DNA of 64,000 nt from NCBI GenBank assembly GCA_011799875.1, contig CM022302.1, forward strand, positions 299,719,048-299,783,047. The letters are read 5' to 3'. The notes below the pieces were generated by a model, which saw only the letters and a list, made by a program, of their open reading frames with translations, was not told where the DNA came from and did not search any database. Shown here one piece after another: positions 1-10,068 of the stretch. The position numbers were made by a program, and so were the translations under genes. Source of the stretch: Thinopyrum elongatum. Its lineage: Eukaryota; Streptophyta; Magnoliopsida; Poales; Poaceae. Within the stretch, counting starts at the first letter, position 1. The number at the start of each line of letters is the position of its first letter.

Positions 1-1970
1 ATTTTTACTTGAGTCTCCATCTTCTCTTATAAAGCACCAACTAAGGGGCACTATGATCGTACTTGAGCATTGGGTATAGCTAGTATTTGATTGTGTCTCA
101 TGAATGGATCAATGATTAAGCATGATGGGCTAGGGATAACCTGCTTTAGCGTCGATATTTTGAAAGACATGGTTGCTTGTTGATATGCTTGAGTATTAAA
201 GTCTTCATGTGAAAACTAGACTATTGCTTTAAACCATATAAAAGTCCAAATGTCCATGCTACAAAGAAAAGAATATGTGATGAACATGTTAGGCAGCATT
301 CCACATCAAAAATTCTGTTTTTATCATTTACCTACTCGAGGACAAGCAGGAATTAAGCTTGGGGATGCTGATACGTCTCCAATGTATCTATAATTTTTTA
401 TTGTTCCATGTTGTTATATTATCATTCTTGGATGTTTTACAATCATTTTATAATCATTTTATATCATTTTTTGGTACTAACCTATTGACATAGTGCCAAG
501 AGCCAGTTGTTGTTTTCTGCTTGTTTTTTACATCGCAGGAAATCAATACCAAACGGAGTCCAAACGCAGCGAAACTTTTTGTGGATTTTTCTGGACCAGA
601 AGACACCTGTTGGGCCAAAGAAGTACCAGAGGGGTGCTCCGAGGGGAGCACAACCCACCAGGGCGCGCCTGGGGGCCCAGGCACGCCCAGGTGGGTTGTG
701 CCCACCTCGGTGGCCTCCCGCACCGCCTCTTTGCTCTATAAATACCCTAATATTCCAGAAACCCTAGGGGAGTCGACGAAAATCAATTCCAGCCGCCGCA
801 AGTTCCAGAAACCACAGATCCAATCTAGACACCATCACGGAGGGGTTCATCATCCTCATTGGTGCCTCTCCGATGATGCGTGAGTAGTTCATTGTAGACC
901 TATGGGTCCATAGGCAGTAGCTAGATGGCTTTCTCTCTCGTTTGATTCTCAATACAATGGTCTCTTGGAGATCCATATGATGTAACTCTTTTTGCGGTGT
1001 GTTTGTTGAGATCCGACGAACTTTGAGTTTATGATCAGATCTATGTTTTTATCCATGAAAGTTATTTGAGTCTTCTTTGATCTCTTATATGCATGATTGC
1101 TTATAGCCTCGTATTTCTTCTCCGATATTTGGGTTTTGTTTGGCCAACTTGATCTATTTATCTTGCAATGGGAAGAGGTGCTTTGTGATGGGTTCGATCT
1201 TACAATGCTTGATCCCAGTGACAGAAGGGGAACCGACATGTATGTATCGTTGCTATTAAGGATAACAAGATGGGGTCTATTTCTACATAAATAGATTTTG
1301 TCTACATCATGTCATCGTTCTTATTGCATTACTCCGTTTTCCATGAACTTAATACACTAGATGCATGCTGGATAGCGGTCGATGTGTGGAGTAATAGTAG
1401 TAGATGCAGGCAGGAGTCGGTCTACTAATCTTGGACGTGATGCCTATATAATGATCATTGCCTGGATATCATCATGAGTATTTGAAGTTCTATCAATTGC
1501 CCAACAGTAATTTGTTTACCCACCGTATGCTATTTTTCTCGAGAGAAGCCACTAGTGAAATCTACGGCCCCCGGGTCTATTTTCCCATCATATATTTTCA
1601 GATCTATTTGCTATTTGCCTTCACGATCTATTTTTATTTGCTTTTATTTTCAGATCTATTAATCGAAAAACACAAAAATACCTTGCTGCAATTTTTATTT
1701 ATTTATTTTATCTCGCGTCCCGCGAGATCTATTTATCCAATCTACTAAAATATTACCTATCTTTTTACCCGTGAGGGTTTGACAACCCCTCTCTTACGTC
1801 GGGTTGCAAGTATTTGTTCTTTGTGTGCAGGTGCTATTTACGTAGTGTTGCTTGGTTCTCCTACTGGTTCGATAACCTTGGTCTCATCACTGAGGGAAAT
1901 ACCTACCGTTGCTGTGCTGCATCATCCCTTCCTCTTTGGGGAAATACCGACGTAGTTCAAGCAAACATCA
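1..1970 (+). mobile_element. 3' end of an Athila/Sabrina-like gypsy retrotransposon
   Basis: Bases 1-368 are the 3' part of a retrotransposon interior and match 12209-12576 nearly base for base. They end in the tract AAGCTTGGGGATGC just before the LTR, the same junction seen at 12576, 28939 and 35364. The LTR then runs from 369 to 1970. The rest of the element lies outside the window on the left. No coding sequence survives in this piece. The family is the same as the complete element at 7590-14150. The five bases after the LTR (CCTGT) are the only candidate TSD, and the partner is not visible. The name Sabrina-like is from memory. Confidence 0.85.
369..1970 (+). repeat. 3' LTR of Athila-like element
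   Basis: Begins TGATACGTCTCC and ends ACATCA. It aligns over its length with the LTRs at 7590-9169 and 12577-14150. A TATA box (TATAAAT, 737-743) follows a GC-rich stretch and marks the probable retrotransposon promoter. Length is about 1.6 kb. Confidence 0.85.
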
Positions 1971-2238
1971 CCTGTCTAGTATTTATTGCTATATTTGGTT
2001 GTTTGCATTACGCCTTGTTTATTTCTACGGTTTATGGTTGTTCGGTTCTTTGTAGTTAGCATATGTCCAGTTTCAATTGCCATCTTTGGTTGTTCGTAGT
2101 ATGCCTTGTTTATTTCAGCTATTAACAGTGTGATGTTCTATATGTGCTAGTATGAACTATGCAGTTCAATTTAATCAATACCAATTTTAACAATAGCTCT
2201 ATGAATGACTATATTTGGTTGTTGTTAAGCATGTTGAA
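1971..2238. other. AT-rich spacer with an imperfect internal duplication
   Basis: No gene is visible. Two short stretches, about 1985-2022 and 2074-2112, share the pattern TTTGGTTGTT...GCCTTGTTTATTT, so part of this spacer is an old imperfect duplication. Confidence 0.4.
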
Positions 2239-2494
2239 CTCCCTTCGAATCTTTTTAGTTCGCATATAAGATTTGTCTAAAGTCAAGCCTCGTAAAGTTT
2301 GACCAACTTTATAGAAAAAATACCAACATTCACAATATGAAATCAATATCAGTACATGTGTCATGACTTAAATTTTCATATTGTATAACTTTAGCATGGT
2401 AGATGTTGATATTTTTTCATATAAATAAGATCAAACTTTATGAAGTTTGTCTTCAGACAATTCTTATATGCAGAGTAAAAAGGACTGGAGGGAG
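2239..2494. mobile_element. Stowaway-type MITE
   Basis: The ends are inverted: CTCCCTTCGAATCTTTTTA on the left and TAAAAAGGACTGGAGGGAG on the right, with similarity reaching about 35 bases inward. A TA dinucleotide flanks the right end (2495-2496). The left flank is AA, probably a mutated TA. The size of 256 bp and the CTCCCT terminus fit Tc1/mariner Stowaway MITEs of grasses. Confidence 0.8.
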
Positions 2495-2527
2495 TATTTA
2501 CCACACCTTTCCATTTGATTTAACAAT

Positions 2528-2985
2528 GTCACTGTTTGGATACTCTAACTTAGCTAGAGGTTAGAGTTAGTTTCTAGCTCATGACAGTTAAAAGGGAGAG
2601 AGAGATTGGTGGAATAGTTGATTGTATTGCTTGAGCCCCGTGGGCATATATATAGGACTACATGGTCATCTTGGAGTACAAGTCAAGGTAGAATAAATCC
2701 TACGCTATCCTACGTTTCCTAAATAACAATGATACTCAACAATGACTAACCCTGAACTAACTCTAGCCAAAGAGGTGTTTGGATGACAGTGTTAGATTGA
2801 CAATAAATGCACTAGGAGAACTAGCCCCAATCAGCACCTCTTGGGTGGGATAGTTGTTTTGGGTGGGTTAGACGCAACTAGCTCAAACTAGCCCTCATGT
2901 TTGGATACTTTAGGGCTATTTGAGCCCAAACTAGCTCAAACTAACTCTAACCCATGGATCCAAATAGGGCCAATAACTAGTGTAC
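2528..2985. mobile_element. Nested MITE remnants with a short LTR-like insert
   Basis: Two sets of imperfect inverted sequence are interleaved here. CACTGTTTGGATAC on the left is mirrored by GTGTTTGGATGACAGTG near 2770-2785, and the block ending CCATGGATCCAAATAGGGCC (about 2953-2972) is a common end of a grass MITE. Between them, about 2600-2740 resembles a stretch of a Triticeae copia LTR (ATTGTATTGCTTGAGCC followed by a TATATATAGG box). Exact ends could not be fixed. Confidence 0.5.
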
Positions 2986-3125
2986 TTAGACCTGCACAAT
3001 ACAAGTTTGAATGACTATGTCTGCTTGCTTTTAAATATTAGGCCTGTTGCAGTTAATAACACACCTTTCCACTTCTTGTTTTTAAATATTAGGTTTTTTA
3101 ACAATTTGGTCTTGCACATGTAGGT

Positions 3126-3640
3126 CCTACTGTCAGAGGTTTTGACCCATTGTTTGACCCTTTTTGCATATGTGGAAATGAGTTGTCCATGAATATCAGT
3201 CAAGTCAAGAAACTCAGGAAGATTGTTACGATAAAGAAATTAGCGACAAAAAACAACAAGATCTTTGTCTGCACAATGAAGAAGACATCAGTTCACTACA
3301 GGATGGTACTAACTGTTATACCTTGTCTTTTTAATTCCTTTGCGCCATTTCAAATCTAGAGAAGATATTTATGCATATCCTTGTTTTCAGGCCTTTCCAA
3401 AGCAGTTCACTGATGATTACCTCTCAAACCACCTGTATGGTCAGGAGGGGAGGAAGGTATTCATACAATACCCACGGTTCAATATTGAAGTGTTCCTGAA
3501 GAGGACGAAGGATGGACAGGCACTGGCCTAAAGTTGCAAAGACCTTCAACATCAATGAAGGCTCAATATTCGCCTTCCGCTTCAGCAGTTTTCCAGATGA
3601 GATCCATCTATCTATGTACCATCTATGATGCTAATTTCGA
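3126..3640 (+). pseudogene. B3 DNA-binding domain gene fragment (broken)
   Basis: Two exon-like pieces read as a plant B3 domain. Exon 1 contains FVCTMKKTSVHYRM and ends at 3305. A GT-AG intron (3306-3390, phase 0) follows, and exon 2 starts AFPKQFTDDYLSNHLYGQEG at 3391. The domain continues through FIQYPRFNIEVFLKRT, then hits a stop near 3530. The rest (PKVAKTFNINEGSIFAFRFS and a terminal stop near 3627) continues in another frame, so one small indel around 3510-3530 breaks the gene. No clear start codon or upstream exon was found. B3 proteins are plant nuclear transcription factors. This copy is most likely a dead fragment, possibly carried by the adjacent CACTA element. Family assignment is fairly sure; the subfamily is not. 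Confidence 0.7.
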
Positions 3641-3839
3641 AAGGTTATAGATGTTGCATGTGAAACTTGGTGCTGGTGCAGTTGTGTAATGGGGTGGCTG
3701 AGTGCTGAAGCTATATGATGTTGTACTCTGATGTATTTCAATTATGAAATCCTGCTTCCTTAATATGAAAATGAAATATATTGTGTGCTTAATATGAAAT
3801 GTCAATTAGATTAATAAATTGATTATTAATAATAGGGCA

Positions 3840-4607
3840 ATTAGCCTGCTAATTGGGTTTTTCTATTGCAAACAGTTTTTGAGAAAACACCGTGGGCGAT
3901 GACCTTAGGCAACGCACATAGTTTCTAGGAATAAACTGTGTTGGATCAATGAACAATCACACATGACATCCTCTTGAAAACAGTTTGCGTTAGGCCACCT
4001 TGCGCAAATGTTTACCACATAAAAAGTGTGTGTGATGGACAGCCTTTGCCACACAGTTTCTTCTACGCACCGTGTGTGATGCATTCAATAACACAAACGA
4101 TAAAATTGTTAATATCGTGTGCAATGGCAATGCTATCACAAACGATTTAATGGGGAAAATTGTGTGTGATGTACATGTGAACGGAAACGTTTTCCTTGGA
4201 GTGACTGTGTGGGATGTATATACGAACGGAAACGTACTTCTTGGACTAACTATGTGGGATGTACATACTAACAGAAACGTATTCCTTGGATTGACTATGT
4301 GGAATGTACATACGAACGGAAACGTTTAGCTGGAACTGACTGTGTGGGATGTACTTACGATCGGAAACGATTTGGCCTGTATAATTGTATTTTTTAGCAC
4401 AACTGTACGTATAACCGTATTTGATCGCTCGCCCGTCACACACGACCTCATTTTGCCGAGCGTGTGTGCCAGGAGGGCCTATCCCCGACGGTTTCTGGGT
4501 CGTGTGGGAAGGACCCCGCTATCGCAGTCACTCACTTGGCGATGGTTCGAAATGCCGTCGCGGAAAGGGGTTAAAAACCATTTGTATAGCACCTCGCTGT
4601 ACCAGTG
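3840..4607. mobile_element. CACTA transposon end with subterminal repeats
   Basis: The right boundary reads CACTGGTACAGCGAGG on the minus strand, ending at 4607, where it interrupts the copia integrase frame after the sequence for FMTLIY. Many short subterminal repeats (GTGTGTGATG, ACGGAAACG and their inverses) fill the interior, as in Triticeae CACTA elements. No transposase is visible. No CACTA terminus was found on the left, so this is a truncated end, or an element that extends across the B3 fragment. Confidence 0.7.
4161..4385. repeat. 45-bp tandem repeat inside the CACTA end
   Basis: Five copies start at 4161, 4206, 4251, 4296 and 4341, exactly 45 bases apart. Each begins T[GA]TGTGGGATGTA and contains ACGGAAACG. 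Because 45 is divisible by 3, it also yields a spurious 15-residue peptide repeat. Confidence 0.85.
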
Positions 4608-4610
4608 ATA

Positions 4611-4937
4611 TATCAATGTCATGAAGTATTTCTTTCCACCTTTAGTCAACACACCATTCATCTCAGAAAGATTAGAATGTATGAGTTCTAATGGTGCCAA
4701 GTGTCTCTCCTCCGCGGCCTTGTGAGGCTTGCGAGGTTGCATAGCTTGCACACATGAAAGGCACTTAGAACCTTTGGCTAAAGTGAAACTCGGGATTAAA
4801 TTCAACTTAGCTAGCCGCATCATAACACCGAAACTACTGTGGTAAAGAGGTGAATGCCAAACTTCAGATTCATTAACACTCAAATGAATATGGTTCACAA
4901 CTTTATTATAAAAATCTACGAGGGAAAGGCAGAACAT
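4611..4937 (-). pseudogene. Copia integrase N-terminal fragment
   Basis: The minus-strand reading contains the pre-integrase/integrase zinc-binding region: VWHSPLYHSSFGVMMRLA, then C-x2-C in SCVQAMQPRKPHK, then APLELIHSNLSEMNG and KKYFMTLI, the start of the integrase core. The frame stops being integrase at the CACTA junction (4607/4608). The catalytic DDE residues, and the reverse transcriptase that should follow in this unit, are missing. The fragment is inactive. Confidence 0.8.
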
Positions 4938-5149
4938 CCCTCCGCACTCATAAGCTTTTCCAACAAAGAGTCCATATTTTGTAACAACTATTTATTAGAC
5001 TCGAAGACCAACTTAAACCCTTCTCCACACAGAAGGGAGCCACTAACGAGGTTATTCTTGATGGCGGGGACATGCTACACGTTCTTCCGCTACACGATCC
5101 TTCCCAAAGTAAACTGCAGATAGACCATGCCAACACTAGAACAGAAGCA

Positions 5150-5486
5150 CTCACGCCATTTCCCATCAATACGGACTCGTGGCCTATGACCTGGTAAGAA
5201 GAAAACAATGAAATGTCAGCACACACATGAACACCCGCACATGTGTCCACCCACCAGTTGGTGCACTGAAACACTGAAAATACAGTAAATAAATTACCAT
5301 ACCTAGGTGCACCATTTTCATTGTTGCCCACAATCATGTTGGCAGACTTGGGGGCCTGCCCTCGCTTCTTGTACTTGTTTGGGCACTTGTTGGCCCAATG
5401 TTCCTCCGAACCACAAGTGAAACAGCCATCTCCCTTCTTGTTCTTCTTGAAGTCTTCTTACCCTTCTTCTTAAAGTAGGAATTCTG
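5150..5486 (-). pseudogene. Copia zinc knuckle and protease region
   Basis: A CCHC knuckle, CFTCGSEEHWANKC, lies at 5383-5424. Downstream on the minus strand is the aspartic-protease site WWVDTCAGVHVCAD (about 5230-5255). The usual catalytic triad is D-T-G or D-S-G; here the third residue is C. A frameshift relative to the gag frame lies near 5487. Together with neighbouring gag and integrase pieces this fixes the order gag-PR-IN of copia elements. Confidence 0.75.
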
Positions 5487-6485
5487 TTAGACACCGTTCT
5501 TTCCCTTGGGCTTGTGGGAGTTGAAGTTCCTATGGTGCACCATGTTGGCGGTAGAAGTACCTTCGACCCCTTTCCTGTGTGAGTCCTTTGCTCTCGAGTT
5601 CTGCTCAACACTCAGATGGCCGATGACATCCTCTACTGAGAATTCACGCCTCTGATATTTCAAAGTGGTAGCAAAGTTTCTCCACGAATTAGGGAGCTTA
5701 GTGATTATACATCCCATGACAAACTTGCCCGGTAAATCGCACTTAAGAAGCTCAAGCTCCTTAGCGATGCATATTATCTCATGAGCCTGCTCCAATACAG
5801 GACGGTTCTCGACCATCTTGTAATCATGGAACTGCTCTATAATGTACATCTCACTCCCAGCATCGGCGGCCCTGAATTTAGATTCGAGCGCCTCCCACAA
5901 GTCCTTGGCAACCCGCACATGTAAATATGCGTCAACCAACTTATATCCGATCATGCGAAGAATCGCTCCGAGAAATACGACAGTGGCTTCCTTGAACGCC
6001 TTCTCCTGTTCAGGAACAATCGTTCCCGTGGAAGAGACACCGGCGACCCAGAACACGTTCATATCTGTGAGCCATAAGGTGGTTTTGGTCTGCCAACGCT
6101 TAAAATATGTACCGGTAAAGTTGTCCGGTTCCAGTGCTGCGGCAAAACCACTAGCCCAAAAATGCCTACACATCTTAGGTTTTTGGATTATTGAGTAAAT
6201 AGGCAATTTTTTGATTAATTTAATCCAAGAAATAATTACGATCATGGCACTGACAAAGTTACTGACATACTGATTACGAACCAAGCAATCATGTACTACG
6301 CATATAGTAGAAACATGCCCGCACATAGCTAGTACGGCTAAGACAGAAATAAAAAGGAGAGGGATAAACATATTATACCCTCCAATCGTCCAGGCAGAGG
6401 CCGCAGCGGCGGCGGTGGCAGCAACGGCGGCCTTCTTGTCGGCTTCGAGTTTCTCGACGGCGGCATGATTGGCGTCGGTGGACAT
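5487..6485 (-). pseudogene. Copia gag polyprotein (UBN2-like), degenerate
   Basis: The open frame of 332 codons starts MSTDANHAAVEKLEADKK at 6485. The C-terminal two thirds resemble the copia gag domain (UBN2 type): YFKRWQTKTTLWLTDMN, LVDAYLHVRVAKDLWEAL and LLKCDLPGKFVMGCIITKLP. It then leads towards a knuckle in another frame. An inserted hydrophobic stretch (about residues 36-106) is flanked by GT and AG at 6378 and 6166 on the minus strand, so it could be a 213-bp intron that happens to stay open. Gag would form the virus-like particle in the cytoplasm. The frame ends without fusing to PR, so the copy is probably dead. Confidence 0.75.
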
Positions 6486-6873
6486 GATGGCGGTGAAGGT
6501 GACGTGGACATAGAGGAAGCAGACGAACAGAGGTGAGCAGTCGCGTAGTCACTCCCTAAAAACCTAATCGCCCCTCTCCCGTACAGGATCCGGAGAGGCG
6601 GGGTTTCGGAGGCCTGCTCTCCCTTCAACCGTGTATGCGGTGAACGGTATGGAGTTGCCGGCGGCGGCAGCAGCAGCAGAAGGAATGACAGGGGTGGTGC
6701 GCGTGGAGCATATGTGATATGTTCTAGGGTTAGCCAATGCCTCACATATATATGCGCGTCCGGGTGAAGAGACATGGGATGAACCCACGTCCGAGACAAC
6801 CCACGATCCGATGTCTCAGATCGTGGCCCAGCTGTCAGAAACTCTCCGTTCCTGACCAGCAAAAATAAGCGCA

Positions 6874-7150
6874 TAGGTGTGAGCTCGGCTCGGCTCAATC
6901 CCACAACTCGCGGCGTGTCATGACGAGGCATGGCATGGCGGGCGGTGGAGGAGGAGCGCGCGGGAACGACTTCTCTTCTCAAGCTCCAATAGCATGTGGA
7001 AGAGAATCCCTTATAAGGAGGTCCAACTCCTTCTCCACTAGCGGGGTGCGACTAAACTTCCCAGCACCCCTTGTCATGACACCTACATGGGCCCTTAGAG
7101 ATTATTCCGAAATTGTTAGATGGGCCTAAAGCCCACCCCATATTTCAACA
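6874..7150 (-). repeat. Shared LTR of the composite copia element (homologous core)
   Basis: Starts TGTTGAAATATGGGGTGGGC on the minus strand at 7150. The 277 bp down to 6874 match 15301-15577. The LTR probably continues to somewhere before 6540, because a TATA-like CATATATATG occurs near 6750, but its 3' end could not be fixed. A purine-rich tract abuts the LTR at 7151-7160, confirming its use as a 3' LTR for the unit to the right. Confidence 0.8.
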
Positions 7151-7584
7151 ATCTCCCACCAGATCTCAAGGGCCCATTGTGTCCTCTGTTCCAATCGCTG
7201 TTTCAATATACCAGTGTTTCAGTGAAGACCTATTAAGGTTGAACTTCACCTAGAGCAAGTAGCTACACTCCTTCACAACTAAACAATGGACTATGCCTTG
7301 AATTGTTAGTTTGTCGTAAAGTAGTTTCACCACATGTACTAGTACTAGGCTGCCGAAGGCTGACCCCTCGGGTGGAGTATATTAGTCACACTCCTGGCCT
7401 ATTCACGAGCTTACTAGAAATCACCCCAATCTCACAGACTGTGACTATTAGTTGGGCTCATATAGGTGTGTTACTCCAAAGATCGATCTGTAGGACAACA
7501 TCTTGCTTACATAAGCTTTGGAACGCATTAAGACAGTAGTCATCCTACCATACAGTATCCGAGAGTACTGCATCTCCAACGGAG
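7151..7584 (-). other. 3' untranslated part of the composite copia element
   Basis: Non-coding retroelement sequence between RNase H (beyond the inserted Athila-like element) and the shared LTR. It ends in the PPT GGTGGGAGAT on the minus strand. No gene is seen. Confidence 0.6.
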
Positions 7585-7589
7585 TGGGT

Positions 7590-9169
7590 TGATATGTCTC
7601 CAACGTATCTATAATTTTTGCTTGTTCCATGCTATTGTATTATCATTCTTGGATATTTTACAATTATTTTATAGCAACTTTATATCATTTTTTGGGACTA
7701 ACCTATTGACATAGTGCCTAGTGCCACTTGCTGTTTTTTGCTTGTTTTTTACTTCACAGAATATCAGTACCAAATGGAGTCCAAATGCAGTGAAACTTTT
7801 TGGAGAATTTTTTGGACCAGAAGACACAACATGGGCCAAAGAAGTACCAGAGGGGAGGCCCGAGGTGGGCACAACCCACCTGGGCACGCCCAGGGGGGTT
7901 GTGCCCCCTCGGTGGCCTCCCGCACCGCCTATTCGCCCTCTAAATCCCCAAATATTCCAGAAACCCTAGGGGAGTCGATGAAACACAATTCCAGCCGCCG
8001 CAAGTTCTAGAACCATGAGATCCAATCTAGACACCATCACTGAGGGGTTCACCATCCTCATTGGTGCCTCTCCGATGATGCGTGAGTAGTTCACCATAGA
8101 CCTACGGGTCCGTAGGAAGTAGCGAGATGGCTTCCTCTCTCTCTTTTGATTCTCAATACAATGGTCTCTTGGAGATCTATTTGATGTAACTCTTTTTTGC
8201 GGTGTGTTTGTTGGGATCCGATGAACTTTGAGTTTATGATCAGATCTATATCCATGAATATTATTTGAGTCTTCTTTTGATCTCTTATATGCATGATTAT
8301 TTATAGCCTTGTATTTCTTCTTCGAATCTTTGGTTTAGTTAGGCCAACTAGATCGATTTTTCTTGCCATGGGAAGAGGTGCTTTGTGATGGGTTCGATCG
8401 TGCAGTGTTCTTTCCCAGTGACAAAAGGGGCAGTAAGACACACATGTATCGTTGCTATTAAGGATAACAAGATGGGGGCTATTCTTACATGAATAGATCT
8501 CGTCTACATCATGTCATCATTCTTAATGCATTACTTCGTTTTTCAATGAACTTAATACACTAGATGCATGCTGAATAGCGGTCGATGTGTGGAGTAATAG
8601 TAGTAGATGCAGGCAGGAGTCGATCTACTAATCTTGGACGTGATGCCTATATATTGATCATTGCCTTGGATATCGTCATAATTATTCGATCTTCTATCAA
8701 TTGCCCAATAGTAATTTGTTTACCCACTGTGTGCTATTTTCTCGAGAGAAGCCACTAGTGAAATCTACGGCCCCGGGTCTATTCTTTATCATATTTGCTT
8801 TGAGATATATTTTTATTTGCTTTTGTTTTCAGATCTATTATTCCAAAAACCTAAAAATACCTTGCTGCAATTTTTTGTTACTTATTTTATTTTGTATTTT
8901 ATCGAGATCTATTTATCCAATCTACACATTTTTTATCCCGTAAACTTGACAATTTCTGGCACCGTTACCCGTAGAGGGATTGACAACCCCTCATAAGCGT
9001 CGGGTTGCAAGTATTTGTTCTTTGTGTGCAGGTACCGTTTACATAGTGTTGCTTGGTTCTCCTACTGGATTGGTACCTTGGGTTCATAACTGAGGAAAAT
9101 ACCTACCATAGTTGTGCTGCATCATCCCTTCCTCTTTGGGGAAATACCGACGTAGTTCAAGCAACACCA
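7590..9169 (+). repeat. 5' LTR (Athila-like)
   Basis: Starts TGATATGTCTCC and ends AACACCA, aligning with ACATCA of the 3' copy. The TATA box seen in sister LTRs reads CTCTAAAT here (7938-7945), so the promoter of this copy looks weakened. Confidence 0.85.
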
Positions 9170-9180
9170 AAAGGAATTTC

Positions 9181-9198
9181 TGGCGCCGTTGCTGGGGA
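9181..9198 (+). promoter_or_regulatory. Primer binding site (tRNA-Asp type)
   Basis: TGGCGCCGTTGCTGGGGA follows the 5' LTR. The intact copies at 24155 and 30587 read TGGCGCCGTTGCCGGGGA, which pairs with the 3' end of plant tRNA-Asp. One substitution is present here. Confidence 0.8.
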
Positions 9199-9377
9199 GA
9201 CATCATCAACATCTATCAGGTTCCTAATAAAAAATCTTATCTCCTTGCAATTTAAATTATTTGCCATTTGTCTCTCGTTTTCATCTCCCCCACTTCACAA
9301 AAATTTGCCATTTTATTCGCCCTCTTTTTCGTTCGTCGTTTTCTAGTCAGATCTCTTATTTGCTTGAATTTGTCACC

Positions 9378-10068
9378 ATGAGTGACTTTGGTATGGCAGA
9401 AACAGATGATGGCCTAACTCCTAAAATTGGACGATCTGGCAATCTGGATGCTAAAACTTTTGTTTTCGGGCAAGGGAATGTTATGCGAAAAGAACATATC
9501 CAAGAATTTTTCAATTATGTTGGAAATTTAACTCTTGATGATGCTCCTATACTTAAAAGAACTAAATCTAATGCGGAAGCTATTTCAGCACTAGTTCTAA
9601 AACTTGAAAATAGATTTATCCGTACCCACCCTACCTTGTAGAGATTGTTTTATGAGCTACCCGTTATAAAGGACCCTAGAGCTAAGAAGTTAGCTACCCT
9701 TATTCTTTTGAATGAATTTGACTACATAGTACGGGAAGCTAGGGAAATTTTGATTTTTACGGTATGAACCATGAAAAACCGATGATAAATGAGATCCCTT
9801 ATAATAGCGATTATATGTTGAGACAAATAATCAATTTTTTTATGATAATCTTAAAAAGGAAATCCCCGTTTGAGATATAATCCAACAAGTTTTCAATGAT
9901 GTTAATCAACAATATTCTTGGATTGTTGCCGGAAATCAAAGGGGATACGTAGATGGACAACTTGATAATGCTAAAAAATTTATGGATAATGTGTTTCAAG
10001 TTATTTTTGCAAAACCTCCTGACATGAACACATCTACGGAAAATAAGAATAAAGATGACAGTACTTGA
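9378..10068 (+). pseudogene. Decayed gag-like frame of Athila-like element
   Basis: A start at 9378 (MSDFGMAETDDGLTPKIGR) opens 88 codons containing HIQEFFNYVGNLTLDDAPIL before a stop at 9639-9641. Similarity to Athila gag-like proteins continues in shifted or stopped frames downstream (KDPRAKKLATLILLNEFDYI and VAGNQRGYVDGQLDNAKK) to about 10068. Such proteins presumably bind element RNA. This copy cannot make a full one. Assignment is by remembered similarity to Sabrina-type interiors. Confidence 0.65.

Noticed and set aside
4072..4329. Open frame with a 15-residue peptide repeat
   Set aside because: It is a by-product of the 45-bp DNA repeat of the CACTA end; no other coding sign.
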